Origin: an uncultured Pelagibacteraceae bacterium | Lineage (GTDB): Bacteria; Pseudomonadota; Alphaproteobacteria; Pelagibacterales; Pelagibacteraceae | DNA length: 42,405 bases | Direction of reading: 5' to 3' | NCBI GenBank assembly: GCA_902616165.1 | Contig: CACMRS010000004.1 | Span: 1-42,405 of the forward strand | In this document: positions 25,389 to 34,797 of the stretch, piece after piece | Position numbering within the stretch: the first letter of the stretch is position 1 | Layout of the letters: each line of letters begins with the position of its first letter | Program-made: the position numbers and the translations under genes | Notes under the pieces: generated by a model | The model's input: only the letters and a program-made list of their open reading frames with translations | What the model was told of the DNA's origin: nothing | The model's database searches: none

Positions 25389-25838
25389 TTAAATTTTTAT
25401 ATCTACAGTCCTATCATTTAATTGATTTAAATAATTAAATGTTAAAGTTATAAATTTTATATTTTGTCTATCAGCAATCAATTTTGGCCATTCGATAAGT
25501 GTTATTAGTTTATTATCTTTCTCAAAAATATCTAAATTATTGATATCTTCTTTCTTATTAATTCTAAATAAATCATAATGTTTTATTCTTATATCTTTCA
25601 CCTGATACTCATTTAATAAACTAAAAGTAGGGCTTGTAATTTCTGTTTGTGTTAATTTATTTATTTTTTGATACTCATTTATAAAATATTTAACAAAAGT
25701 TGTTTTACCAACGCCCATCTCTCCATATAAAAAAATAAACTCGCCACCTTTAAGATATTTTGTGAATTCTTTAGCTAATTCTTTAGTTAACTTCTCTGAA
25801 GTAATATTGATTGTGCTATCTTTAATAGCGATAGGCAT
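25389..25838 (-). CDS. tsaE: tRNA threonylcarbamoyladenosine biosynthesis ATPase TsaE
   Basis: A P-loop ATPase needed for the t6A modification of tRNA. Walker [11 protein letters not shown], then [17 protein letters not shown] and LITLIEWP are canonical. The open frame extends to a GTG at 25868, inside ahcY, but the ATG at 25838 gives the usual length of about 149 residues and reduces the overlap with ahcY to 17 bases, so I use that. The order tsaE-amgK-murU on one transcript is common in Alphaproteobacteria. Confidence 0.92.
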   Translation of the reverse strand: MPIAIKDSTINITSEKLTKELAKEFTKYLKGGEFIFLYGEMGVGKTTFVKYFINEYQKINKLTQTEITSPTFSLLNEYQVKDIRIKHYDLFRINKKEDINNLDIFEKDNKLITLIEWPKLIADRQNIKFITLTFNYLNQLNDRTVDIKI

Positions 25839-27108
25839 CTGGTTTGAAAGGACCTTCTGTTCCAACACTTATATAATCTGCTTGCTCTTTTGATAATTTT
25901 GTTAATTTTGCGCCAACTTTTTTTAAATGCAAAGTTGCTACTTTTTCATCTAAATGTTTTGGAAGTACATAAACTTTATTTTCATAATTTTTATGATTAT
26001 GCCAAAGTTCTATTTGAGCAATAACTTGATTAGTAAATGACGCACTCATTACAAAACTTGGGTGTCCAGTTGCACAACCAAGATTAACTAATCTTCCTTC
26101 AGCTAAAAGAATAATTCTTTTACCACTAGGCAGCTCTATTTCATGCACTTGAGGTTTTACTTCAGTCCACTTATAATTTTTAAGAGCTTCAACTTGTATT
26201 TCATTATCAAAGTGACCAATATTACATAAGATGGCTCTATCCTTCATTTCTCTCATATGATCTGCGGTAACAATGTCTTTGTTCCCTGTTGCTGTTACAA
26301 CGATATCTGCTCTACTTATAGCCTCCTCCATTAACACCACTTCATAACCTTCCATTGCAGCTTGGAGAGCACAAATTGGATCTGCTTCTGTAACTAAAAC
26401 TCTAGCTCCACTTTGTCTTAAAGATGCAGCGCTTCCTTTTCCAACGTCTCCAAAACCAGCAACAATAGCAATTTTTCCAGACATCATTACATCAGTAGCT
26501 CTTCTTATCCCGTCTACTAAGCTTTCTCTACATCCATATAAATTATCAAATTTTGATTTTGTGACAGAGTCATTCACGTTAATTGCTGGTACTAAAAGTG
26601 ATTTATCTTTTTCCATTTTATTTAGTGCTTTAATTCCAGTGGTAGTCTCTTCTGAAACACCCTTAATATCTTTCATTAAATCCTGATATTCGTTATGCAT
26701 GATTGCTGTTAAATCACCACCGTCATCTAATAACATGTTAGGTTTCCAGTCAGGTTTTCCAACTATAGTTTGTTTAATACACCATAAATATTCCTCTTCT
26801 GTTTCACCTTTCCAGGCATAAACAGGGATCCCAGCCTTTGCAATTGCTGCAGCTGCATGATCTTGAGTTGAAAAAATATTACAAGAAGACCAACGAACTT
26901 CAGCTCCTAATGCAACTAAGGTTTCAATTAGTACAGCTGTTTGAATTGTCATATGTAGACATCCTATAATTCTTGCACCCTTTAACGGTTTTTCTTTAGA
27001 ATACTCTTCTCTTAAAGCCATTAAACCAGGCATTTCACTTTCAGCTATTGATATTTCTTTTCTGCCAAATTCAGCTTGAGCAATGTCTTTTACTTTATAA
27101 TCTTCCAT
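25822..27108 (-). CDS. ahcY: adenosylhomocysteinase
   Basis: A 428-residue NAD-dependent enzyme hydrolysing S-adenosylhomocysteine to homocysteine and adenosine, closing the methylation cycle. The N-terminal half has [16 protein letters not shown], the NAD-binding motif is [12 protein letters not shown] (about 221-232), and the C-terminus PDAYRY is invariant in the family. The adenosine released could feed purine salvage. There is no visible SAM or SAH riboswitch in the 42-base gap upstream. Confidence 0.97.
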   Translation of the reverse strand: MEDYKVKDIAQAEFGRKEISIAESEMPGLMALREEYSKEKPLKGARIIGCLHMTIQTAVLIETLVALGAEVRWSSCNIFSTQDHAAAAIAKAGIPVYAWKGETEEEYLWCIKQTIVGKPDWKPNMLLDDGGDLTAIMHNEYQDLMKDIKGVSEETTTGIKALNKMEKDKSLLVPAINVNDSVTKSKFDNLYGCRESLVDGIRRATDVMMSGKIAIVAGFGDVGKGSAASLRQSGARVLVTEADPICALQAAMEGYEVVLMEEAISRADIVVTATGNKDIVTADHMREMKDRAILCNIGHFDNEIQVEALKNYKWTEVKPQVHEIELPSGKRIILLAEGRLVNLGCATGHPSFVMSASFTNQVIAQIELWHNHKNYENKVYVLPKHLDEKVATLHLKKVGAKLTKLSKEQADYISVGTEGPFKPDAYRY

Positions 27109-27150
27109 GGCAAGCTTTATACAGCTAAGAATTTATTTATCAAGAGATGA

Positions 27151-28692
27151 TTAAACATTGGGAAATCTTATCTCCATCATTGCTCCTTCTTTATCAATAC
27201 GATTAGATGCTATAATTTCACCATCGTGGAGTTCAACCAAGTTTTTTACTATATTTAAACCTAAACCTGAATGTTCTCCAAATTTTTCAGGTCTATTACT
27301 ATAAAATCTTTTAAATATTTTTGATGTGTCTTTTTCTTTAAATCCTTGGCCTTCATCAGCAATTTTGATTGATATTTGATTTTTTCCATTAACAGAAACA
27401 TCAACAAAAACATTACCACCGTCTTTACTAAATGATATTGAATTATCTAATAAATTTGCAATAATTTGCTCAATTCTATTTTCTATTCCATTTATATTAT
27501 ATTGCTCTTTTCCATCATTATTATACTCAATTTTTATTCCTTTTTTCACTTGATGAATATTATTATAATCATCAACAACAGATTGAATAATAGGTTCAAC
27601 ATTAATTTTTTTCATTTTTTCTTTACTTAAAGCAACTTCGTCCTTTAACATTTGTGAATAATCGGTAATTAATCTTTCTATTCTTTGTACGTCATGACTA
27701 AGTATACTTAATAATCTATTTCTTTGTTCGTTATCATTTGTGTCTTGTAAAATTTCTGATGCGCTCTTTAAGGATGCTAATGGATTTCTAATTTCATGAA
27801 CCAAATCAGTTGAAAAATTTTCTGCATGCGTAACTCTATTTTGTAGCTCATTTGTCATATCATCTAAAGAATTAGATAAAAGTCCCAACTCGTCATTTCT
27901 TTTTTTAAGATTTTCAATACCTGGTTTAGCATGACTTTTTTCTTTAATACGAATTGTATATCCAACAAGATTTTGTATAGGTTTAATAAAATATCTGCTT
28001 AATACAAAAGAAAAAATTAATATTACAAATCCTACAGATATAGCTGTTCTTATTACAAATGCTTTTCTCTCAGCTATCGCTGTCTTTATTTCATTGGCGT
28101 TTTCTGTAATAGCTACATAACCAAGATTAATTTCATTCTTTGTAACGTTCTTGATTGTTGTCACATTAAATTGATTAAAATCTACTTGCGTAAATGTGTA
28201 AGGAGCTCCTAAATTTTCAGAACTAGAGTAATTTTTTAATATATCTTTAAATGAAACAGGTTTTTTTTCATCAATTTTTATATTTTTTTCCTCAATAGTT
28301 TTTTCTAATTCCTCATTATTTAAACTTTCAAATTCAATTTTATCAAGTCTTGAAGAAAATGATCTTGGATCAAGATCTAAAGTATCTGTGTCTCCAATAA
28401 GGTTAAGTTGATCATCAAAAAATATTACTCTATCTAAATTTTGAAAAATAAACCGTGTAGAAAATAGAAATCTTCTAATATCATCAGATTGGAATTTTAC
28501 ATCTAACCTTAAAATATTATCTATAGTGTTGTTAATGATGTTTGTGTGATTTTGAGATTTTTTTTTTATTAAACTTGGCTGAATATTATTCAGATATATA
28601 AATGTAAATAATCCAATAATTGTAAAAATTACAAAATTTATAAATAAAAATTTTTTTAATATAGAGAGAGTTTTTAAGTATTTACTAAACAT
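27151..28692 (-). CDS. chvG: sensor histidine kinase, ChvG-like
   Basis: A 513-residue membrane kinase. Helix 1 is at about 14-34, a periplasmic sensor spans roughly 35-212, helix 2 is at 213-233 and is followed by a HAMP linker. The phospho-accepting His299 is in LVHEIRNPLASL. The ATPase domain has NLLDNSISFS (N box), IADEGQGF and HSGLGLNI (G boxes). It overlaps the response regulator gene by one base (TAATG). In Rhizobiales ChvG/ChvI responds to acid and envelope stress; whether the same signal applies here is unknown. Confidence 0.9.
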   Translation of the reverse strand: MFSKYLKTLSILKKFLFINFVIFTIIGLFTFIYLNNIQPSLIKKKSQNHTNIINNTIDNILRLDVKFQSDDIRRFLFSTRFIFQNLDRVIFFDDQLNLIGDTDTLDLDPRSFSSRLDKIEFESLNNEELEKTIEEKNIKIDEKKPVSFKDILKNYSSSENLGAPYTFTQVDFNQFNVTTIKNVTKNEINLGYVAITENANEIKTAIAERKAFVIRTAISVGFVILIFSFVLSRYFIKPIQNLVGYTIRIKEKSHAKPGIENLKKRNDELGLLSNSLDDMTNELQNRVTHAENFSTDLVHEIRNPLASLKSASEILQDTNDNEQRNRLLSILSHDVQRIERLITDYSQMLKDEVALSKEKMKKINVEPIIQSVVDDYNNIHQVKKGIKIEYNNDGKEQYNINGIENRIEQIIANLLDNSISFSKDGGNVFVDVSVNGKNQISIKIADEGQGFKEKDTSKIFKRFYSNRPEKFGEHSGLGLNIVKNLVELHDGEIIASNRIDKEGAMMEIRFPNV

Positions 28693-29399
28693 TAGCTAAT
28701 ATTCCATCTATATCCACTACCATACCTAGTTTCAATAGCTGAAAAATCAGGATCTACTTTTTTAAATTTTTTTCTAATTCGTTTTACGTGACTATCAATA
28801 GTTCTATCCTCAATATCTGTGTCCTCTCTGTAAGCTATATCCATTAGCTGGGCTCTTTCTTTTATATTGCCAGGTCTTTTTGCCAATTCTTTTACTATTA
28901 AAAACTCAGTTGTTGTTAATTTATCAGGCAATGGTTTACCATTCCATTCACATTCAAGCTGAGAAGGGTCTAGCTTTAACTTACCATGAACAATCAAACT
29001 TTTGTTTTCCTCTATCAAATTATTGGATTCTTTTTTTCTTAATTGCACTCGTATTCTTTCGATCAAAACTTTAATGGAAAAACCACCTGATTTTTTCACA
29101 AAATCATCTGCACCTAATTTTAAACCTAGTAATTCATCAATCTCATCATCTTTAGATGTTAAAAAAATTACTGGTAGAGAAGTTTTTTTTCTAAGTTTTT
29201 TTAATAGTTCTTCTCCATCCATTTTAGGCATTTTTATATCTATAACTGCCAAGTCAGGAGGTATTCTGGTTAAACCGATTAATGCGCTTTCACCATCAAT
29301 ATATGTTTGAACTTTAAAACCCTCTTTTTCTAATGCGATACTTAAACTTGTTAAAATATTTCTATCGTCATCTATCAAAGCTATTGTTTGTTTTTGCAT
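28692..29399 (-). CDS. chvI: response regulator, ChvI-like, with altered Lys-Pro site
   Basis: A 235-residue OmpR/PhoB-type regulator. The receiver has the acidic pair Asp10-Asp12, phospho-acceptor Asp54 (AVIDIKMP) and Thr81. The helix-turn-helix domain has ERTIDSHVKRIRKKF-like sequence (DRTIDSHVKRIRKKFK) and a GSGYRW end. FLTSKDDEIDELLGLKLGADDF is very close to rhizobial ChvI. After conserved Lys103, however, the usual Pro is replaced by Ser and two extra glycines are inserted (KSGGF rather than KPF). It precedes and overlaps the kinase gene. Confidence 0.9.
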   Translation of the reverse strand: MQKQTIALIDDDRNILTSLSIALEKEGFKVQTYIDGESALIGLTRIPPDLAVIDIKMPKMDGEELLKKLRKKTSLPVIFLTSKDDEIDELLGLKLGADDFVKKSGGFSIKVLIERIRVQLRKKESNNLIEENKSLIVHGKLKLDPSQLECEWNGKPLPDKLTTTEFLIVKELAKRPGNIKERAQLMDIAYREDTDIEDRTIDSHVKRIRKKFKKVDPDFSAIETRYGSGYRWNIS

Positions 29400-29449
29400 A
29401 AGATGATTTAAAAATACTAAATTGTCCTAATTTGGGCAATGTTATAAAT

Positions 29450-32224
29450 TTAATGTAACATGCCCCAATTATCTCCAACATTAATATCAACTGTTAAAGG
29501 AGTGGAAAAAGAATGATAATCACTCTGAGCTACACTGGTCATTTCTTTCTCAATTAATTTAATCATTGCTTTTTCGTCTTTTTTTGGAATTTCAAAAATT
29601 AATTCATCATGAATTTGCAAAAGCATTTTTGAATTAGAATTTTTTTGCTCTGATAATTTCTTATCTAATCTTATCATGGCTAGTCTCATTACCTCAGAGG
29701 CAGAGCCTTGAATAGGTGCATTAATCGCAGCACGTTCCTGAAAATTTCTTACATTAAAGTTTTTGTCATTTATTCCACTAAAGTGAGATCTTCTTCCAAA
29801 AATATTATTAACATATCCACTTTTCCTGCAAAATTTTATCGTATTATCCATATACACCTTAATTTCTGGAAACTTAGCAAAGTAAGATTCTAAAAATTCC
29901 TCTGCTTCATAATTAGATACGTTTATTTGCTTAGCTAATCCATATTGCGAAATTCCATAAATAATTCCAAAATTAATTGCCTTAGCCTTTCGTCTGTGGT
30001 CTTGATTAATCTTTTTAATATCGATATTAAATATTTGGCTAGCTGTTAAAGAGTGTATATCTTCTTTATTTTTAAAAGCTTTTTTAAGTTCTTTTACATC
30101 TGCCAGATCTGCCAGAATTCTCATTTCAATTTGATTATAATCCGCAGAAATAAATAAGTGATCTTTTTTTGCCTTAAAAGCTTTTCTTATATCTTTTCCA
30201 TCCTCTGATTTAATTGGTATGTTTTGCAAGTTAGGATCACTAGATGCTAATCTTCCAGTCGTAGTAGCAGCTAACAAAAAAGAAGTGTGAACTCTTTTTG
30301 TGTTTGGGTTCAAATGTTCAGGTAAAGCATCTGAATAAGTATTTTTTAATTTTGAAACTTGCCTCCAGTCTAAAATTAATTTTGGAAACTTATGACCTTT
30401 GAAAGCTAAATCCTCTAAAACACTTGCACTTGTAGCAAAACTTCCTTTTTTTGTTTTCTTTAATCCAGCTATTTTCAAGTCATTATAAATTATTTCACCT
30501 AACTGCTTTGGTGACGCGATATTGAACTCTTTTTTAGAAATTTTAAATACTTCTTTTTCAAGTTTCTGGATTTTTTTTTCAAATTTAGATGAAAGAGATT
30601 TTAAAAACTTACTGTCAATTTCAACTCCTTCTATTTCCATAAATGCGAGAATTTTAATTAATGGCTTTTCAAAAATTTCATAAATATTGATCATTTTCTC
30701 TGATTTTAAATTTTTAATAAATTTCTTATATAATCTAAAAGTAATATCAGCATCTTCAGCAGCGTAATCTTTTGCATTATCTATCTCTACTTCACTAAAA
30801 TTAATTTCTTTCTTACCTGTGCCTACCATCTCTTTAAAAGAAATAGTTTTATGTCCTAAATGAATTTCTGATAAAGTATCCATATTATGTCTATTTTTTC
30901 CTGCATCCAAAACATAAGACATCAACATTGTATCTTCCATTGATGAAAGGGTAATCCCATTCTTATAAAACACGATAAAATCAAATTTTATATTTTGACC
31001 TATTTTTTTTATGCTTGGATCTTCTAATATTTTTTTTAATTTTTTAATTACCGCATCTTTTTTAAGACACTTGGGTGACTTATGACCAACTGGTATGTAA
31101 CATGCTTTTCCAATTTTAGAGCAAAGAGAAATACCCACTAAATCTGCTTGATGAGGATCTAATGAAGTAGTTTCCGTATCTACAGCTACTTCACCAACTT
31201 CTTCTGCCTCCTCTATCCATTTATCAATTTCATCTAAACTATTTATTAAATAATAATTTTTATTATTTATTGATTGTTGTTTTTCTTGATTTTGAGTTTC
31301 AATCCTATTGCTTTCTAGTTCAGGTTCTCCATAAGCAGAAATTGCTGAGCTTAACAACCTGTTAAATTCCATTTCTCTTAAAAATTTATATAGTTTATCT
31401 TTATTAATATTTTGTAATTTAAATTCACTTAAATCTCTATTAACAGGAGATTTATGATCTAGTGTTACAAGTTTTTTACTTATTAATGCTTTATCCTTAT
31501 TCTCTATTAATGTTTCTCTTCTTTTATTTTGCTTAATCTCATGAGCAGATTTTAGTAAATTTTCTAAAGTTCCATATTTATTAATAAGCTCTGCAGCCGT
31601 CTTAATACCTATACCTGGAACACCAGGGACATTGTCACTACTGTCTCCTGCTAAAGATTGCACATCAATAACTTTTGATGCATCTACTCCAAATTTTTTT
31701 ACGACATCATCATCAGTTATAAATTTGTTTTTCATAGGGTCAAAAATTCGAACCCCTTTTTTGTAAAGCTGCATTAAATCTTTATCTGATGAAACAATTG
31801 TAACCTTTGCACCTTTTTTAAGGATTTGATCAACATATGTCGCTATTAAATCATCTGCTTCATAATTTGGAAGATCAACAGATGGCAAATTAAATGCTAA
31901 GACTGATTTTCTTATGTACTCAAATTGTGGAGCTAAATCGTCAGGCGCCTCTGATCTATTAGCTTTGTAATCACTATAAATTTCATTTCTAAAAGTTTTT
32001 CTTGCTGAGTCAAATATTACAGCAAAATGAGTTGGTTTTTGTAAGTTTTGATGGGATTTTGAGTCCTCTAATAATTTAAATAACATACTACAAAAACCAC
32101 TTACAGCACCTGTTGGAAGTCCATCGCTTTTTCTACTCAATGGAGGCAAAGCATAATAAGCTCTAAAAATATAACCAGAGCCATCTATCAAATAAAAATG
32201 ATCTGTTTTTTGAATTTTATTCAT
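29450..32224 (-). CDS. polA: DNA polymerase I
   Basis: A 924-residue three-domain polymerase for lagging-strand processing and repair. The 5'-3' exonuclease occupies about 1-290 (FYLIDGSGYIFRAYYAL, SSDKDLMQL). The 3'-5' exonuclease retains its acidic residues (Asp349 and Glu351 in VAVDTET, GQNIKFDF, DYAAEDAD), so proofreading should be active. The polymerase domain has ADYNQIEMRILADL, KAINFGIIYGIS and QIHDELIFE. Length is normal. It follows a 50-base gap from chvI and is divergent from bioY. Confidence 0.97.
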   Translation of the reverse strand: MNKIQKTDHFYLIDGSGYIFRAYYALPPLSRKSDGLPTGAVSGFCSMLFKLLEDSKSHQNLQKPTHFAVIFDSARKTFRNEIYSDYKANRSEAPDDLAPQFEYIRKSVLAFNLPSVDLPNYEADDLIATYVDQILKKGAKVTIVSSDKDLMQLYKKGVRIFDPMKNKFITDDDVVKKFGVDASKVIDVQSLAGDSSDNVPGVPGIGIKTAAELINKYGTLENLLKSAHEIKQNKRRETLIENKDKALISKKLVTLDHKSPVNRDLSEFKLQNINKDKLYKFLREMEFNRLLSSAISAYGEPELESNRIETQNQEKQQSINNKNYYLINSLDEIDKWIEEAEEVGEVAVDTETTSLDPHQADLVGISLCSKIGKACYIPVGHKSPKCLKKDAVIKKLKKILEDPSIKKIGQNIKFDFIVFYKNGITLSSMEDTMLMSYVLDAGKNRHNMDTLSEIHLGHKTISFKEMVGTGKKEINFSEVEIDNAKDYAAEDADITFRLYKKFIKNLKSEKMINIYEIFEKPLIKILAFMEIEGVEIDSKFLKSLSSKFEKKIQKLEKEVFKISKKEFNIASPKQLGEIIYNDLKIAGLKKTKKGSFATSASVLEDLAFKGHKFPKLILDWRQVSKLKNTYSDALPEHLNPNTKRVHTSFLLAATTTGRLASSDPNLQNIPIKSEDGKDIRKAFKAKKDHLFISADYNQIEMRILADLADVKELKKAFKNKEDIHSLTASQIFNIDIKKINQDHRRKAKAINFGIIYGISQYGLAKQINVSNYEAEEFLESYFAKFPEIKVYMDNTIKFCRKSGYVNNIFGRRSHFSGINDKNFNVRNFQERAAINAPIQGSASEVMRLAMIRLDKKLSEQKNSNSKMLLQIHDELIFEIPKKDEKAMIKLIEKEMTSVAQSDYHSFSTPLTVDINVGDNWGMLH

Positions 32225-32338
32225 TAAGTATTATTAAATATTACAATGCTAACATAATCTGTATATAAAAAAATTTACTTTCAATTATTATAACAATTAG
32301 AAGTAGATTATTTTTTATATTTTGAGTATTATTTAACA

Positions 32339-32890
32339 ATGGAATTAACAAAAAATCTCACGCAAGCTAAACTATTTAAATCTCTGGTTGTTATTGTTCT
32401 TGGTTCAATAGCACTAACAATATCAGCAAAGATCAAAATTCCTTTTTATCCAGTTCCAATGACTATGCAAACATTTGTTGTATTGTTTTTAGGAATAAGT
32501 TTAGGGCATAAAATTACACTTGCTACAATTGGTCTGTATTTAATTGAGGGAATTGCTGGACTTCCTGTATTTTCAAACTCTCCTGAAAAAGGTATTGGAT
32601 TAGTTTACTTTACTGGACCAACTATGGGTTACTTAATTGGTTTTTTAACAGCTGGTTACTTAGCCTCTAAAATAAAGATTGATGATAATTTTTTCATAGT
32701 TTTATTCAAGTTAATTATCGCAACTTCAACAATCTATATTTTAGGTTTAATTTGGCTTGGAACATTGATTGGATGGGATAAACCAATTTTTGCTTTAGGT
32801 GCAAAACCATTCTTATTAGCTGAGATATTTAAGATAATGCTCTTAGCTATTTTGACTAAGCAAATAATTAAAATTAAAAAATTTATCTAG
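32339..32890 (+). CDS. bioY: biotin transporter BioY
   Basis: A 183-residue S-component of a biotin ECF transporter with about six membrane helices. IPFYPVPMTMQTFVVL and IGLYLIEGIAGLPVF are the BioY signatures. No BioM/BioN ATPase or permease partner is next to it; solitary BioY proteins are common in biotin-auxotrophic bacteria and can work alone or with shared modules. Its 3' end overlaps regA by 8 bases on the opposite strand. The 114-base spacer ahead (32225-32338) holds no other recognisable element. Confidence 0.92.
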   Translation: MELTKNLTQAKLFKSLVVIVLGSIALTISAKIKIPFYPVPMTMQTFVVLFLGISLGHKITLATIGLYLIEGIAGLPVFSNSPEKGIGLVYFTGPTMGYLIGFLTAGYLASKIKIDDNFFIVLFKLIIATSTIYILGLIWLGTLIGWDKPIFALGAKPFLLAEIFKIMLLAILTKQIIKIKKFI

Positions 32891-33452
32891 GTGATCTTTT
32901 GGAAAGAATTCTTTGAAGAGTTCTTCTGTGCATTTTAAGTCTTCTAGCTGTTTCTGAAACATTCCTATTACATAATTCAAAGACTCTATGTATATGTTCC
33001 CATTTTACTCTGTCTGCAGACATGGGATTTTCAGGAGGAGCTGCTTTTTTTGAAGGGTCTGCTAATAACGCTTTTTCAACATCTTCCGCATCAGCAGGCT
33101 TAGCTAAATAATCTATAGCACCTTCTTTGATTGCAGCTACTGCCGTTGGAATATTTCCATAACCAGTTAACATTATAATCCTACTGTCACTATTTGAAGA
33201 CTGAATTTGTTTTACAACCTCAAGTCCATTACCATCTCCAAGCCTTAAATCAACTACAGCAAAACCTGGTTTCATAGTTTTTACAGATTCAACTCCTTTT
33301 TGTACACTCTCAGCTTGAAAAACCTCAAATCCTTTTTTTTCCATGGCTCTTGCTAGACGCTCACGAAAAGGATTGTCATCATCCACGATAATTAAAGACT
33401 TATTCTCAAAATCGCTGAGACTCTGAAGTTTTGATTCTTCTTTCATGACCAT
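32883..33452 (-). CDS. regA: RegA/PrrA/ActR-type global redox response regulator
   Basis: A 189-residue regulator. The receiver has phospho-acceptor Asp68 (AVVDLRLGDG), Thr96 and Lys118-Pro119. After a proline linker (AAPPENP) comes a Fis-type helix-turn-helix, SETARRLKMHRRTLQRIL, nearly invariant in the RegA family, which controls respiratory and redox-dependent genes in Alphaproteobacteria. The partner kinase RegB is not adjacent. A second in-frame ATG two codons down (33446) is also possible. It is divergent from the polyamine operon across the leader region. Confidence 0.93.
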   Translation of the reverse strand: MVMKEESKLQSLSDFENKSLIIVDDDNPFRERLARAMEKKGFEVFQAESVQKGVESVKTMKPGFAVVDLRLGDGNGLEVVKQIQSSNSDSRIIMLTGYGNIPTAVAAIKEGAIDYLAKPADAEDVEKALLADPSKKAAPPENPMSADRVKWEHIHRVFELCNRNVSETARRLKMHRRTLQRILSKRSPR

Positions 33453-33458
33453 TATATG

Positions 33459-33585
33459 GGGTCTCTACGAGATATTACAATATATGAATTTTACGCATTT
33501 CAGGGTTGAATTATTTTCTTTACTTTGGTGCTGCTTACTTTTATATGCGAAAATATTAAAGTTTTTGTAAAAAAGACTTTTTTTT
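33459..33585 (+). ncRNA. structured leader upstream of ornithine decarboxylase, resembling the speF RNA motif
   Basis: The leader has three structural parts. First is a small hairpin GTCTC-TAC-GAGAT (33461-33473). Second is a closing stem of ten pairs with one bulged A, pairing 33488-33498 (ATTTTACGCAT) with 33545-33554 (ATGCGAAAAT), which encloses CAGGGTTGAATT and TTTGGTGCTGCTTACTT. Third is an intrinsic-terminator-like hairpin (33558-33566 with 33571-33580, one bulged G) followed by more T. The enclosed, unusually GC-rich segments do not look like neighbouring intergenic DNA. From memory they match the speF motif described upstream of alphaproteobacterial ornithine decarboxylases. The pairing is seen in the sequence; the family assignment needs a covariance-model search. 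Confidence 0.62.
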
Positions 33586-33599
33586 ATTAAATTTTTTTT

Positions 33600-33604
33600 G
33601 GAGG
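33600..33604 (+). promoter_or_regulatory. Shine-Dalgarno setting the ornithine decarboxylase start
   Basis: GGAGG lies eight bases before the ATG at 33613. This favours that ATG over an in-frame TTG at 33598, which would place the ribosome-binding site inside the coding sequence. The site follows the leader's terminator-like hairpin by about 15 bases. Confidence 0.8.
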
Positions 33605-33612
33605 CATTTGAA

Positions 33613-34797
33613 ATGCAAAAATTTAAATCAGTTGAGGAATTAGTTCATCAACTCAAACCAGAAAAACCAGTTTACTGTATAAGAAAGAATTCTATAAAAT
33701 CTGCTGTTAAATTTTTCTTAAACAAATTTTCAGGTAAACTTTTATATGCAGTCAAAACCAATCCACACCCTGAGATAATCAAAACAATCATAGAAAGTGG
33801 AGTGGGACAATTTGATGTTGCATCAATTGAAGAAATTAAAAATATTAGAAATTTTAGTAATACAGCTAAATGCTCTTATATGCATACTGTTAAGAGTAGA
33901 GAGAGTATAAAAGAAGCATATTTTAATTATGGTGTAAAAACTTTTTCTTTAGATACTAAAGATGAACTAATTAAAATAATTGAAAGTACAAATAACGCTA
34001 AAGATTTAGAGTTATTTGTAAGAGTAGCTGTTTCAAATGAACATGCAGAAATTGATTTATCAAAAAAATTTGGTGCATTAACTTCTGAAGCAATTGGTTT
34101 ATTAAGACTTGTAAAGCAATATGCTAAAAAAATTGGTTTAAGTTTTCATGTTGGTTCACAATGTATGCATCCAATTTCTTATTCAAAAGGAATTACTGAA
34201 GTTGGAAATATAATTAAAAAGACAAAAATTATTCCAGATTACATAAATGTAGGTGGAGGTTTCCCTACTATCTATCCTGACTTAATTCCACAATCTTTAG
34301 ATAGTTATTTTAAAGAAATAAATAAGAGTTTAGAAAATTTAAACCTTGAAAAACTTCCCGAAATAATTTGTGAGCCTGGCAGAGCTTTAGTTGCTGAAAG
34401 TGGCTCAACAATTGTAAGAGTTATTTTAAGAAAAAAACAAAAACTTTATATTAATGATGGCACGTATGGTACTCTTTTTGATGCAGGTACACCAAACATT
34501 GTATTCCCATCTAGAATGATCAAAGAAAATTCCAATAAAATAATTTCAAAAAAATTTACTGCTTTTGATTTCTTCGGGCCAACATGTGATAGCATGGATT
34601 ATATGAAAGGCCCCTTTTTGCTTCCAAATAATATTAAAGAAAATGATTATATTGAACTTGGTCAACTGGGTGCATACGGATTGACATTTAGAACTCAATT
34701 TAATGGTTATTACTCAAATGAAATTTATGAAGTTGAGGATAATCCAATACTGACAATGTATGATAAAGACATTAATAAAGCTAACATGGTAGCTTAA
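33613..34797 (+). CDS. odc: ornithine decarboxylase (fold III, PLP-dependent)
   Basis: A 394-residue PLP enzyme making putrescine from ornithine. The PLP-binding Lys48 lies in LLYAVKTNPHP. HVGSQC, the glycine-rich VGGGFP and CEPGRALVAESG bind the phosphate. Cys325 in GPTCDSMD comes from the partner subunit and indicates ornithine/lysine rather than diaminopimelate decarboxylase. It resembles eukaryote-like alphaproteobacterial ODCs. It is the first gene of the polyamine operon, with TAATG overlap to the next gene. It is probably regulated by the leader RNA. Confidence 0.9.
   Translation: MQKFKSVEELVHQLKPEKPVYCIRKNSIKSAVKFFLNKFSGKLLYAVKTNPHPEIIKTIIESGVGQFDVASIEEIKNIRNFSNTAKCSYMHTVKSRESIKEAYFNYGVKTFSLDTKDELIKIIESTNNAKDLELFVRVAVSNEHAEIDLSKKFGALTSEAIGLLRLVKQYAKKIGLSFHVGSQCMHPISYSKGITEVGNIIKKTKIIPDYINVGGGFPTIYPDLIPQSLDSYFKEINKSLENLNLEKLPEIICEPGRALVAESGSTIVRVILRKKQKLYINDGTYGTLFDAGTPNIVFPSRMIKENSNKIISKKFTAFDFFGPTCDSMDYMKGPFLLPNNIKENDYIELGQLGAYGLTFRTQFNGYYSNEIYEVEDNPILTMYDKDINKANMVA

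Noticed and set aside
25839-25868. GTG start giving a TsaE ten residues longer.
   Set aside because: It deepens the overlap with ahcY to 47 bases and adds residues not expected in the family; the ATG at 25838 fits better.
27109-27150. A SAM or SAH riboswitch upstream of adenosylhomocysteinase.
   Set aside because: The gap is only 42 bases, AT-rich and without the pairing needed for such elements.
33456-33509. A 17-codon open frame inside the leader before ornithine decarboxylase, a possible regulatory peptide.
   Set aside because: It has no ribosome-binding site, starts only four bases from the divergent regA start codon, and overlaps the RNA structure. The promoter probably lies at or after its ATG, so it is unlikely to be translated.
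33598-33612. TTG start for ornithine decarboxylase five codons upstream.
   Set aside because: It would lie before the GGAGG that is ideally placed for the ATG at 33613.
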